Assembly (NCBI GenBank): GCA_014378465.1
Contig: JACMNQ010000019.1
Coordinates: 1-36,425 of the forward strand
Length of the DNA stretch: 36,425 nt
DNA from: Oligoflexia bacterium
GTDB lineage: Bacteria > Bdellovibrionota > UBA1018
Reading direction: 5' to 3'
Part shown: positions 1-7,965 of the stretch, one piece after another
Layout: each line of letters starts with the position of its first letter
Position numbering within the stretch: the first letter of the stretch is position 1
Translations under genes and position numbers: made by a program
Notes under the pieces: model-generated
Databases searched by the model: none
The model's input: the letters and a program-made list of their open reading frames with translations, nothing else
What the model was told of the DNA's origin: nothing

Positions 1-2209
1 GCTCCTGGTAGAGGATGACTCCGTAAGTGTCCTTCAGAATCGTCGCGAGCTGCTCGACGTCAAACTTGATTTCCTGACGGCCGTGCTTTCGATCAATGAA
101 GTCATCGACCATCCCGGAACCCAGAGGTCCAGGACGGTAAAGCGCATTGATGGCGGTCAGATCTTCGAGCGAGTTCGGCTGGATGCGCGAGCACAGATCC
201 TTCATTCCCGAGCTTTCGACCTGAAACACGCCGTCCGTGTCGCCAGACGAAATCAGCGCGAAAACTTTCGAATCTTCGTAGTTCATGCGCTCGAGCTCGA
301 AATCCGCCTCCGGCGTGCCGGGCTCAGCGCCTGCGCGCACGAGCTTGATCGCGTGATCGATCACAGTGAGGGTCTTGAGACCGAGAAAGTCAAATTTGAC
401 GAGACCGATCTTTTCAGCCGAATCCTTGTCAAACTGCGTGACCACGTCGCCGTCTTTGCCGACATAGAGCGGGCAATACGTGACGACCGGCTCTTCCGTG
501 ATGATGACGCCGGCGGCGTGGATCCCGGCATTGCGGTACAGGCCCTCAAGGGACCGGGCGTAATCCATCACCTTTTGAGCTTTGAAGTCCTGGTCCATGC
601 GTTCACGGAGACGCGGTTCTTTTTCGATCGCGCTGTCGAGCGTGATATTGAGTTCGTCAGGCAGGAGCTTCGTCAGGATATCGCTTTCGGCGAACGAAAG
701 TCCCATCACTCGGCCCACGTCCTTGAGGACGGCGCGAGCCTGAAGCTTCCCAAACGTGATGATCTGCGTGACGTTGTCCTTGCCGTACTTCTGAATGACG
801 TAATCGATGACTTCGCCACGACGATCCTGACAGAAATCGACGTCGAAATCGGGCATGCTCACGCGTTCAGGATTGATGAAACGCTCAAAGAGCAGATTGA
901 ACTGAATCGGATCGATGTCCGTGATCTTGAGACTGTAGGCGACGAGAGAACCCGCTCCCGATCCACGGCCCGGCCCCACCGGAATGCCCTTTTTCTTGGC
1001 CCACATGATGAAATCCGCGACGATCAGAAAGTAGCCGGAAAACCCGGTATTTTCGATCATCGTCAATTCACTCTCGAGCCTAGAATGGTACTCAGGTTCG
1101 ATGTCAGCCCAGTTCGGCGCAGCCTTTTTCTTGATGAAGGAGTACTCGCCAAAGCGGTCCTGCAGTCCTCGGCGGGTCTCTTCCCTGAAGAATTTGACGA
1201 GATCAAAATCGTCCTCCTTCTTCACGCCTTCGGGACGGAATTTCGGGAGGTGGTAGATCGGGCGACCCTGGTCGTCCTTGAATTTGAATTCGACGTTGCA
1301 CTTCTCAGCGATTTTCAGCGTGTTTTCGCAGGCTCCGGCAAAACGCTCGAAGCGTGCACGCATCAGCGCCGCGGGCTTGAGGTAGTACTCCTGGGGAACG
1401 AGACTTTTAGGGCGATCGAAATCGAGGTTTTTGCCATGCTCAATGCACTGAAGAACCTCATGAGCTTCGGAGTCTTTGGGCTCCAGATAGTGACAATCCG
1501 TCGTGGCAACACACTCGATGTCATGCTTCTGGCTCCAGGAATAGAGTACTTCATTGACGTGGTCCTGTTCAGGCATTCCTGTGTCCTGGAGTTCAAGGTA
1601 AAAGTCCTTTCCGAAACGTTTTTTGAACCAGAATACGGAGTCCATCGCCGCGGCTTCTTCGCCGGTCAGAATCTTGTACGGAACTTCACCGCGAATGCAG
1701 CCCGAGAGAACGATGAGGTCATCCCCGTACTTGTCGAGGAGCGCCCGATCGACCAGGGCCCGGGGCCCGGCGGGCTGTCCTTTTTGCGGAGGGGGTGCAT
1801 TCGTATAGGCCTGAGTCACGATCTGACAGAGATTCTGATAGCCCTTGAGATTTTTGCAGAGAAGGACCAGATGATGAAAGCGCGGCTTGAACTGAGCGCC
1901 GGCCTGCTTGGTCGCGAGTGCAGTCGTCGGACCGTCCGGAGCATAGAGGATCTCGCAGCCGATGATCGGTTTCACTTTCGCCTTCTTGGCAGCGAGGTAA
2001 AAGTCCATGGCCCCAAAGAGGTTGTTCGTGTCGGTGATGGCCACCGCTTTCATGCCCATCTCGGTCACTTTTTCAAAGAGGCTCTCCACGTGGATCGCAC
2101 CTTCCAGAAGGCTGTACTGAGTGTGGACGTGCAGGTGCACGAACTCAGTGGAGTCGACCGGGGCCTCTTGGCCAGCTGGAGTGGGAGTCTGGGATTGAAC
2201 TTCTGCCAT
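1..2209 (-). CDS. dnaE: DNA polymerase III alpha subunit, N-terminal part (cut by window edge)
   Basis: This is the catalytic subunit of the replicative DNA polymerase III. The frame is open from an ATG at 2209 to the left edge, giving 736 codons of a protein normally near 1150-1200 residues, so the C-terminal part lies outside the window. A PHP domain begins at about residue 23 with the motif HLHVHTQYSLLEG. The polymerase metal-binding motif PDFDVDF lies at residues 453-459, with Asp454 and Asp456 matching the paired catalytic aspartates of C-family polymerases. The conserved segments GPGRGSGAGSLVAY, KFDFLGL and NALYRPGP follow in the expected order. The N-terminus carries about 20 Pro/Gln/Thr-rich residues ahead of the PHP motif. 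No strong ribosome binding site is visible at the start, so the exact start is less certain than the identity. DnaE1 versus a secondary DnaE cannot be fully separated, but the domain order fits DnaE1. Confidence 0.96.
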   Translation of the reverse strand, partial: MAEVQSQTPTPAGQEAPVDSTEFVHLHVHTQYSLLEGAIHVESLFEKVTEMGMKAVAITDTNNLFGAMDFYLAAKKAKVKPIIGCEILYAPDGPTTALATKQAGAQFKPRFHHLVLLCKNLKGYQNLCQIVTQAYTNAPPPQKGQPAGPRALVDRALLDKYGDDLIVLSGCIRGEVPYKILTGEEAAAMDSVFWFKKRFGKDFYLELQDTGMPEQDHVNEVLYSWSQKHDIECVATTDCHYLEPKDSEAHEVLQCIEHGKNLDFDRPKSLVPQEYYLKPAALMRARFERFAGACENTLKIAEKCNVEFKFKDDQGRPIYHLPKFRPEGVKKEDDFDLVKFFREETRRGLQDRFGEYSFIKKKAAPNWADIEPEYHSRLESELTMIENTGFSGYFLIVADFIMWAKKKGIPVGPGRGSGAGSLVAYSLKITDIDPIQFNLLFERFINPERVSMPDFDVDFCQDRRGEVIDYVIQKYGKDNVTQIITFGKLQARAVLKDVGRVMGLSFAESDILTKLLPDELNITLDSAIEKEPRLRERMDQDFKAQKVMDYARSLEGLYRNAGIHAAGVIITEEPVVTYCPLYVGKDGDVVTQFDKDSAEKIGLVKFDFLGLKTLTVIDHAIKLVRAGAEPGTPEADFELERMNYEDSKVFALISSGDTDGVFQVESSGMKDLCSRIQPNSLEDLTAINALYRPGPLGSGMVDDFIDRKHGRQEIKFDVEQLATILKDTYGVILYQE

Positions 2210-2543
2210 AAGGGATTCCGACTGTTCTAGCTAACGGCGTTAAAAATTACCATACGCTGACCCCGCTCCAGTTCGATTTTTTTGAAGCGAGGCTCTGACC
2301 GACTGCCTTGTCGGCTGGGGCCGGACTCAGAAGGGGAAGAGCACCCCAGGAGAACTCCCGTTCTGTAACATCACGCGCAAAGGCCGGTCGTTCGAGTGCG
2401 CGAGAGCGCGTGCAGCAATTGTGTCAGATACTGGGATGACGACTGAGGAGGCCCGATCCCGGGTGAAGTTGCTGCGTGGCTTTCCAACCTGAAGTTGAGT
2501 ACAACTCAAACGCCAGCGAATATCATGAAGGAGCAGTCTCAGA
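2210..2543. other. Divergent intergenic region between dnaE and the ABC operon
   Basis: These 334 bases separate two divergent genes and should contain both promoters. No open frame here has a convincing ribosome binding site and protein character. The only structure I can defend is the 15-base palindrome at 2495-2509, plus a short GC-rich hairpin around CCGAC...GTCGG near 2299-2315. No tRNA-like cloverleaf was recognised by eye. Confidence 0.5.
2495..2509. promoter_or_regulatory. Candidate operator palindrome upstream of the ABC operon
   Basis: The sequence TTGAGTACAACTCAA has 6-base inverted arms around a 3-base centre and ends 34 bases before the ATG of the ABC ATPase gene. Such a short perfect palindrome in a divergent promoter region suggests a binding site for a dimeric regulator. 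No regulator gene is adjacent, and a chance occurrence is possible. Confidence 0.3.
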
Positions 2544-3215
2544 ATGATCTCAGCACGAGCCCTCGAAAAATACTTTCCTCCCGTTCGCGCCCTCGGTCCC
2601 GTGGACTTCGACATTCCAGCAGGCTCCCAGGTCGCTCTTCTCGGAGAGAGTGGCTCGGGCAAGAGCACTCTGCTCAATCTCCTGGGCTGCATGGAAGTCC
2701 CGAGTTCCGGCGATCTGGAGATGCAGGGAAAACTCACTCGCGGACTTTCGGAAAAGGAACTTGCCGAAATGCGACTGAGAAAGATCGGTTACGTTCACCA
2801 GTTCTTTGATCTCATCAGTGATCTCAATGCGCTTGAAAACGTGATGCTGCCGATGTGGATGGCCGGCGACGCGGAAAGTGAAACGAGAGCCACCGATCTT
2901 CTGAAATCCCTCGGACTCGGGCACCGGCTGACGCAGACGGCCTCGCTCCTGAGCGGCGGAGAACAGCAGAGAGTCGCGATCGCCCGCGCACTGAGCCTTT
3001 CTCCTTCACTTATTCTTGCGGATGAACCTTCCGGAAGTCTTGACAGTTCCACGGGAGAAGCCGTCGTCACTCTTCTGCTTGAACTCACGAAGAAGGCCGG
3101 GTCGACGCTCATCATGGCGACTCACAGCCCGGCGGCCGCGGCCCGCTTTGAACACTTCATCCGCCTGAAAGACGGCAAAATCGTGGAAAAGAATCTGCCA
3201 AAGGTCAAAGAGTGA
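2544..3215 (+). CDS. ABC transporter ATP-binding protein, LolD/MacB type
   Basis: This 223-residue cytoplasmic ATPase should power the permease encoded directly downstream. The Walker A motif GESGSGKST spans residues 34-42, the signature LSGGEQQ starts at residue 136, and Walker B ends in Asp160-Glu161 (LILADEPSGSLD). A conserved His follows in MATHSP. The length and motif spacing match the LolD/MacB/FtsE-like family, which works with FtsX-type permeases in substrate extraction or mechanotransmission rather than import. AAGGAG at 2528-2533 lies ten bases ahead of the ATG and supports this start. The stop overlaps the GTG of the permease gene, so translation is probably coupled. With the downstream AttH-like protein the locus matches the AttE component of the att-type system; the substrate is unknown. 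Confidence 0.93.
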   Translation: MISARALEKYFPPVRALGPVDFDIPAGSQVALLGESGSGKSTLLNLLGCMEVPSSGDLEMQGKLTRGLSEKELAEMRLRKIGYVHQFFDLISDLNALENVMLPMWMAGDAESETRATDLLKSLGLGHRLTQTASLLSGGEQQRVAIARALSLSPSLILADEPSGSLDSSTGEAVVTLLLELTKKAGSTLIMATHSPAAAARFEHFIRLKDGKIVEKNLPKVKE

Positions 3216-5875
3216 ACACTCGCTTCTGGAAGATTCTCTGGGCCTGCTTCATCAAGCCCACCTGGAAGCGTCCCTTTCTCCTGATCGCCAGCATCGCGGG
3301 AATTGCAGCAGGCACCGGAATTCTCTGCGCGCTCAACATGTCCAATGAAAGGGCCATCCATTCCTTCGAGGCTTCGGCGCAGGCCCTGACTCCGCAAGGC
3401 GACTCAGGAACTTCGACTTCACCGGGCACACCCCAAACGGTCCAGTGGCGCTCTCCCCGCGGAAAAATCGCCTGGGAAATGCTCGATACCTGCCTGCAGT
3501 TCATTTCCCAGGGAGTGCAGTGCCGGGGCGTGATCTCCGCCCCCCTTCATCTGAAATCAGCGGCCGGCAGATCACCCGAAGGCAGTGCCTTTGACGGAGA
3601 CGTGCAAGTCATCGGCATGGACGGGGGCTGGGAGACTCTCGGAGCACCGGCTTTCTCGTCGGCGCTGGCGGAGAAGACGCACGAACTTCGGCTCACTGCC
3701 GGAGCGAAAATAGAGGCGGCTTCAAGTTTTCCGTCACGAGACTACTCCCTCATCCTTTCGGGACGGGATGCCGCTCTTCTCATCACTCAGGCGCGAGGCC
3801 TCCAGGGCGTTTCGGGTTACGACTGGCTTGAAGTCTCCCCGTCTGAAACTCAGGAAAGCGTGAGTCTTGAAGCCGCCAACGCGGTCTTTGAAAAAACTCT
3901 GGCGCGCATGCAGCTTGCTTTTGGCAAGCGGTCCGCGATCCCCCTGGTCCGGACGACTCCTCAGAAAGTGATCGAGTCGCAGAAAGCGCTCACTTTCACT
4001 TACCGCTTCAATCTGAAAGTGCTTTCAATGATGAGTGTCCTCATCGGTGCGCTCCTCGTCGCCAATGTCGCCACTCTGTACTTCCTGCTCAAGCGACCGA
4101 CCGTGGCCGTGCTTCGGCAGCTCGGAGCATCCCGAAAGGAGATTCTGGCCTGGGTGCTTTTCGAACAGGCCCTGATGGGACTCATCGGTGGAGTGCTCGG
4201 ACTCGGGCTCGGGGTGCAGCTCGAAAAGCTCATCAGTGGTCAGGTCCTGAGGACCATCTCTGACCTGTACCTCAAGACTGCGGCCACGGCGCCCCACTTG
4301 AGTTTTCAGACCGGAGCCTTGACCGTCGTCTCCGGCATGTTCATTTTTCTCGGCGCCGGACTCAGTGCCGCTCTTTCCACGACGCGCGTTGCACCGGCAG
4401 CGCCCGGCAAACGCACGGTACAGCCGGACAAACTCCGGCTCTGGCCCGCGTTTCTGGCGGCACTCTGCCTCCTCGTGATTTTCAGCTCACCGTACCTTCC
4501 GCCGTTCAAAATTCCTTTTCTGTTTGAGTCCTCGCAAGCGCAGCCTGTCGCGGGTTATCTGGGCGCGGCCGCGGTTTTCATTTTTTCCTTCGCGCTTTCT
4601 CAGTACCTGCTCGCGGGAGTCTCCGCCGCGATCACTCGGCTGACTCCACCGAGAGTCGCCGCGCGTTTCACGACGCTGGCGATCGCGGCCCGGCGCAACC
4701 TCAGATCCGGAGCGCGAGGACGCGCCCCGGTCGCCACTCTGGCGGGAGGACTGAGTCTCGCCATCGGAGTCACCCTCATGGTCGGAGGATTCAGAGAAAG
4801 TCTCGGAGACTGGCTCGGCACCGCTTTCAATGCGAACATCATGGGCGAAGTGCAGAGCCTGCAGGGAACGGAGACGCGTCCTCGCATCACGGAAGATCAA
4901 CTGGGGCGCCTGCGAGCCACCCCGTTCATCGAAGGCGTCGATTGTCTGCTTCTGGATGATCTCGAATTTCGCGGCCGTCCTTTCAAAGTGGCGGCCCTCG
5001 ATGATGCCCTGCTGCCGAAGTATCCCGTTCCGATGGTACCCTTTCACCTGCCGGACGGCATGACTCCGAAGCTTGCGCTCGAGTCCCTCACGAAAGGCGC
5101 TGAGAACGTCTGGCCCGCGATCATCAGTGAAACGTTTTCGAACAAATTCAAATTGAACCCCGGGGACCGCTTTGAAATCACGCTCCATGAATCAGGAGGC
5201 GCTGCCGCGGCACCGTTGCAGCTTCGAATTTTGGGATCGGCGCGTGAGTACTCGAGTGAACTGGGCTACGTCATCATCGCTCGTGACACGTTCAAAAGAC
5301 ACACGGGACTCGACGGTTGCAATTCCCTGAGAATCTACACTCAGATTCAAAGTTCTGAAGAATTCATTCGAAGGCTCGGAGCCCTTCATCCGGATCTCAC
5401 TCGCGACGTCAAATACATCACGAGTCACGATCTCCGGACGAACGCCCTGAGGACCTTCAACGACACGTTTGCGATCACGGACGCGCTGGCGATGCTTGCG
5501 GCCCTCCTGGGAGGGCTGTCGCTTCTCACGCAGCTCGTTCAGAGCACCGCCGAACGGGCCCCCGAGTGGCTGACTCTGAGACGCATGGGCAATACCTGGC
5601 GCGATCTCTTTCGATTCTGCTCGATGGACATCCTGCTTTCAGTGCTCTCGGGGGTCTTTCTTGGCCTCATCAGCGGTGTTCTGCTGGGGTGGGTGCTCTG
5701 CTACTCCATCAACTATCAGGCCTTTGGCTGGACGGTGAAGTATGGAACTCCCGACAGTATCCTCAAATCCCTGAAGATCGCGGCGGTTTTCGGGACCACG
5801 CTCTGGGCTTTCGGCAGCCTTGCCAGCGTCTTTGTCCTCAGGCCGGGCGAAAAATGGAGACTCAAACGCGAATGA
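3212..5875 (+). CDS. FtsX/MacB-type ABC permease, AttF/AttG-like, 887 aa
   Basis: This inner-membrane permease pairs with the preceding ATPase. It has an N-terminal membrane anchor near residues 18-38, a large extracytoplasmic segment to about residue 265, and then a three-helix block (around LSMMSVLIGALLVANVATLY) typical of FtsX-like domains. Two further hydrophobic segments bridge to a second periplasmic region, and a second FtsX-like block closes the protein (ALAMLAALLGGLSLLTQLV and onward). The layout is two FtsX modules in one chain, whereas comparable systems may use separate permease genes. The start is a GTG at 3212 inside the GTGA overlap with the ATPase stop. The stop shares ATGA with the downstream lipocalin gene. 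Role and topology follow from the family; the substrate, probably a lipid or hydrophobic molecule given the lipocalin partner, is inference. Confidence 0.88.
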   Translation: MNTRFWKILWACFIKPTWKRPFLLIASIAGIAAGTGILCALNMSNERAIHSFEASAQALTPQGDSGTSTSPGTPQTVQWRSPRGKIAWEMLDTCLQFISQGVQCRGVISAPLHLKSAAGRSPEGSAFDGDVQVIGMDGGWETLGAPAFSSALAEKTHELRLTAGAKIEAASSFPSRDYSLILSGRDAALLITQARGLQGVSGYDWLEVSPSETQESVSLEAANAVFEKTLARMQLAFGKRSAIPLVRTTPQKVIESQKALTFTYRFNLKVLSMMSVLIGALLVANVATLYFLLKRPTVAVLRQLGASRKEILAWVLFEQALMGLIGGVLGLGLGVQLEKLISGQVLRTISDLYLKTAATAPHLSFQTGALTVVSGMFIFLGAGLSAALSTTRVAPAAPGKRTVQPDKLRLWPAFLAALCLLVIFSSPYLPPFKIPFLFESSQAQPVAGYLGAAAVFIFSFALSQYLLAGVSAAITRLTPPRVAARFTTLAIAARRNLRSGARGRAPVATLAGGLSLAIGVTLMVGGFRESLGDWLGTAFNANIMGEVQSLQGTETRPRITEDQLGRLRATPFIEGVDCLLLDDLEFRGRPFKVAALDDALLPKYPVPMVPFHLPDGMTPKLALESLTKGAENVWPAIISETFSNKFKLNPGDRFEITLHESGGAAAAPLQLRILGSAREYSSELGYVIIARDTFKRHTGLDGCNSLRIYTQIQSSEEFIRRLGALHPDLTRDVKYITSHDLRTNALRTFNDTFAITDALAMLAALLGGLSLLTQLVQSTAERAPEWLTLRRMGNTWRDLFRFCSMDILLSVLSGVFLGLISGVLLGWVLCYSINYQAFGWTVKYGTPDSILKSLKIAAVFGTTLWAFGSLASVFVLRPGEKWRLKRE

Positions 5876-7047
5876 AACTGCGAAACTTCTTCAGCGGAAC
5901 TCTGCCCTTCTGGTTTTTCTTCTGGATCTTTTTCGGGGCTCTTCCTGCCGCCGTTCCAGATTCCGCACTTGCGGATTCGGCGCCTTTCAAGCGCCACACC
6001 TATCGGCCGGCCAGTCCGGACAGGCGACTCGCGTTTCCACGAGACCATGGTGCGCATCCTGACTCCTCCTATGAGTGGTGGTATTTCACCGGGCATGTCG
6101 CACCCGTTGCTTCTCCGGGAAAAGCCCAGGATGCCCAGCCGGAAATCGCCGGGTTTGAATTGACCGTGTTTCGCATTTCACCGCTGGCTCAGCCTGATCG
6201 ACCTTCCTACTTCGTCGCTCATCTGGCCTGGAGCGATCTTCAGACTCGGAAGTTCAGACACCTGAGTTTTGGAAGTCCGGAGAAGGCGGGAGTCGCGGAA
6301 GCGAGCCAAGATCATTTGAAAATCACGATGCCCGGCATTCGGGTGGTCCTCACTTCTCCTTCGGAAATTTCACTCGACATTGATGTGCTCTGGGAAGGAA
6401 TCCCTTTCCAGCTGAAAAGCGAACTCAAGTCCCACAAGCCCGTGACCCTTCACGGTGAGAACGGTTACTCAAAGAAAGCCGAATGCACCGAGTGCGCGAG
6501 CCATTATACCAGCTTCACGCGCCTTCAGGGTCCGCTCGCACTGAAGACCGAGAAGCTCTGGGCTCAAGTCTGGTTTGACCACGAGTTCGGTTCGAATTCG
6601 CTGGGGCAATCCATTTCCGGCTGGGACTGGTTCGCACTCCAGCTCACGGATGGCTGGGATCTGATGATCTACCAACTTCATGACTCTCAGGGCAAACCAG
6701 CCCATCGCAGCGGGACTTGGGTTGACCCTGCAGGGAAAACTTACGCGCTGGAAGAAAAGCAGATCACCTTGTCTCCGGTTTCTCAGTGGACTTCTCCCCA
6801 CACCGACGCTCACTATCCAGCCAGCTGGAAACTTTCGATCGATCATCCTGCGCGATCACTCAAAGCCGATCTCCTGCCGAAACTGTCTGATCAGGAAATC
6901 AGTTCGAGAGGACTTGGCCTGGCGACTTACTGGGAGGGAACCTGTGAAGTCAAATCCCCGCCGACTCCAACCCAAGCGGCGCACAAACTCGGTGACGCCT
7001 ATCTCGAAATGACGGGCTACGACCTCAAACGTCCACCTCGCTTTTGA
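5872..7047 (+). CDS. Secreted AttH/CrtC-like lipocalin-domain protein
   Basis: This 391-residue exported protein has a long hydrophobic signal peptide (residues about 6-25, cleavage probably near the ALA-DSA site around residue 35). The diagnostic motif YEWWYFTGHV follows the mature N-terminus, and a second EWW-like stretch (WDWFALQL) with VWFDHEFG lies in the middle. This pattern is typical of the AttH/CrtC (hydroxyneurosporene synthase-like) lipocalin family, which has two beta-barrel halves. I chose the ATG at 5872 because it overlaps the permease stop as ATGA and begins directly with a signal peptide; an ATG at 5854 would add six residues. The context of ATPase, FtsX-type permease and AttH is the known att-type arrangement, so the protein is probably the extracytoplasmic carrier or enzyme of that export system. 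Carotenoid hydratase activity is unlikely because no carotenoid genes are nearby. Confidence 0.87.
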   Translation: MKLRNFFSGTLPFWFFFWIFFGALPAAVPDSALADSAPFKRHTYRPASPDRRLAFPRDHGAHPDSSYEWWYFTGHVAPVASPGKAQDAQPEIAGFELTVFRISPLAQPDRPSYFVAHLAWSDLQTRKFRHLSFGSPEKAGVAEASQDHLKITMPGIRVVLTSPSEISLDIDVLWEGIPFQLKSELKSHKPVTLHGENGYSKKAECTECASHYTSFTRLQGPLALKTEKLWAQVWFDHEFGSNSLGQSISGWDWFALQLTDGWDLMIYQLHDSQGKPAHRSGTWVDPAGKTYALEEKQITLSPVSQWTSPHTDAHYPASWKLSIDHPARSLKADLLPKLSDQEISSRGLGLATYWEGTCEVKSPPTPTQAAHKLGDAYLEMTGYDLKRPPRF

Positions 7048-7093
7048 ACAGACCTGAACTTCACTGTGTACGGGCTTTGCAATCTCATGACTC

Positions 7094-7555
7094 ATGGACG
7101 CACTTCATATTCTCACCGACGATCATCAAAGAATGCGTCAACTTGTTGAAAACACGCGACTGCAGGATCTACCGCCCGAAAAAAGGGCCGGTTTCGATCA
7201 GCTGGTCAGAAACCTCAAAGATCACTTCACTGCAGCCGAAAACCTTCTTTACCCCGAGGTGGCACGCCTCCATGAACTCCGGCCAGCCGTGACAGCCGAG
7301 CTGGAGATTCATGACCGAATGAAACGTTTTGTGAAGCGACTTGCAAAAAACCGGGATGACCGTGAATTTTCAAATCAGCTCGAGAAACTTCTGCACCGCG
7401 TGGAAGCGCTCTGCGACCGCGAAGAAAATAATCTGTTTCCGCAGATCTGGCATCAGCTTCCCCATCTTCAGCTCCTCCAGATCGGAATGCTGATCCAGCG
7501 GCATCGAAATGCCGTGGATCAGGAAGCATCAGCGCGAGATGCTGCCGGGGCCTGA
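7094..7555 (+). CDS. Hemerythrin-like HHE-domain protein
   Basis: This 153-residue cytoplasmic protein is a predicted four-helix bundle with a non-haem di-iron site. The iron-binding signature is visible: HILTDDHQRMRQL near the N-terminus, HFTAAENLLYPEV near residue 44, EIHDRMKRF near residue 75, and EENNLFPQIW near residue 115. These are the H...HxxxE...H...ExxxxF elements of the hemerythrin HHE family. Members bind oxygen or nitric oxide or act in iron and redox stress responses, but the sequence does not show which. The gene follows the AttH-like gene by 46 bases and may be read through from that operon. No strong ribosome binding site is seen. Its 3' end overlaps the convergent lipoprotein gene by 27 bases. 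Confidence 0.9.
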   Translation: MDALHILTDDHQRMRQLVENTRLQDLPPEKRAGFDQLVRNLKDHFTAAENLLYPEVARLHELRPAVTAELEIHDRMKRFVKRLAKNRDDREFSNQLEKLLHRVEALCDREENNLFPQIWHQLPHLQLLQIGMLIQRHRNAVDQEASARDAAGA

Positions 7556-7822
7556 AATCGAGCTGTCATGAGCCGAAGGTGACGCCACGGTTCCAGGCTG
7601 TTGTGCAGTGGATCGTGGAGCTGCGCCCGTCTGACCACCCGCACTGGTCCCATAGTTTTTGCTGTCCGAATTGCGGCTCCCACTGCTGCCCGTTTCGGTA
7701 GTGCCCATCGTACCCGCTCGATTGCCACCGCCACGGTCACTTCCTGAGCAGGCGGAAAGGGCCAAAGTCAATGCTGCGATTGCGAAAAAGACTGCTGACT
7801 GCGGAGTTGGATTGAATTTCAT
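7529..7822 (-). CDS. Small Ser/Gly-rich lipoprotein of unknown function
   Basis: This 97-residue protein has a lipoprotein signal peptide: a hydrophobic stretch from residue 10 ends in the lipobox LSAC with the lipidated Cys at residue 25. The mature part is low-complexity, rich in Gly, Ser and Thr, with no recognisable domain, so it is probably a disordered envelope lipoprotein. AGGAG sits at good spacing before the ATG on the minus strand, which supports a real gene despite its small size. It diverges from the ABC exporter gene at 7966 and converges on the hemerythrin-like gene with a 27-base overlap. Function is not recognised. Confidence 0.8.
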   Translation of the reverse strand: MKFNPTPQSAVFFAIAALTLALSACSGSDRGGGNRAGTMGTTETGSSGSRNSDSKNYGTSAGGQTGAAPRSTAQQPGTVASPSAHDSSISGPGSISR

Positions 7823-7891
7823 GTGAGTTCTCCTGCTGACCTGGGGTTATGGATTCGGAGTGAAGTTGTGCAAACGATATTCCGCAGTGAG

Positions 7892-7911
7892 TGTGGCTAA
7901 AAAATGCCACA
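7892..7911. promoter_or_regulatory. Inverted repeat in the lipoprotein/ABC divergent promoter region
   Basis: TGTGGC and GCCACA are 6-base inverted arms separated by TAAAAAAT. The element lies 69 bases upstream of the lipoprotein ATG and 54 bases upstream of the ABC exporter ATG, in a 143-base divergent gap. It could be an operator or a weak hairpin; the sequence alone cannot decide. Confidence 0.3.
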
Positions 7912-7965
7912 TGCCGCACTGTATTTGATTGAATCTCGTTGGGTGCGCAGCGATATTGATCTCGT

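Noticed and set aside
83..2230. 715-codon open frame on the plus strand
   Set aside because: It is antisense to dnaE, whose PHP and polymerase motifs are unmistakable. The frame is open because of GC-rich codon use on the other strand, and its protein has no recognisable motif.
5872..7047. Carotenoid 1,2-hydratase (CrtC) assignment
   Set aside because: The family resemblance covers both CrtC and AttH; the coupled ABC ATPase and FtsX-type permease favour AttH, and no carotenoid genes are seen.
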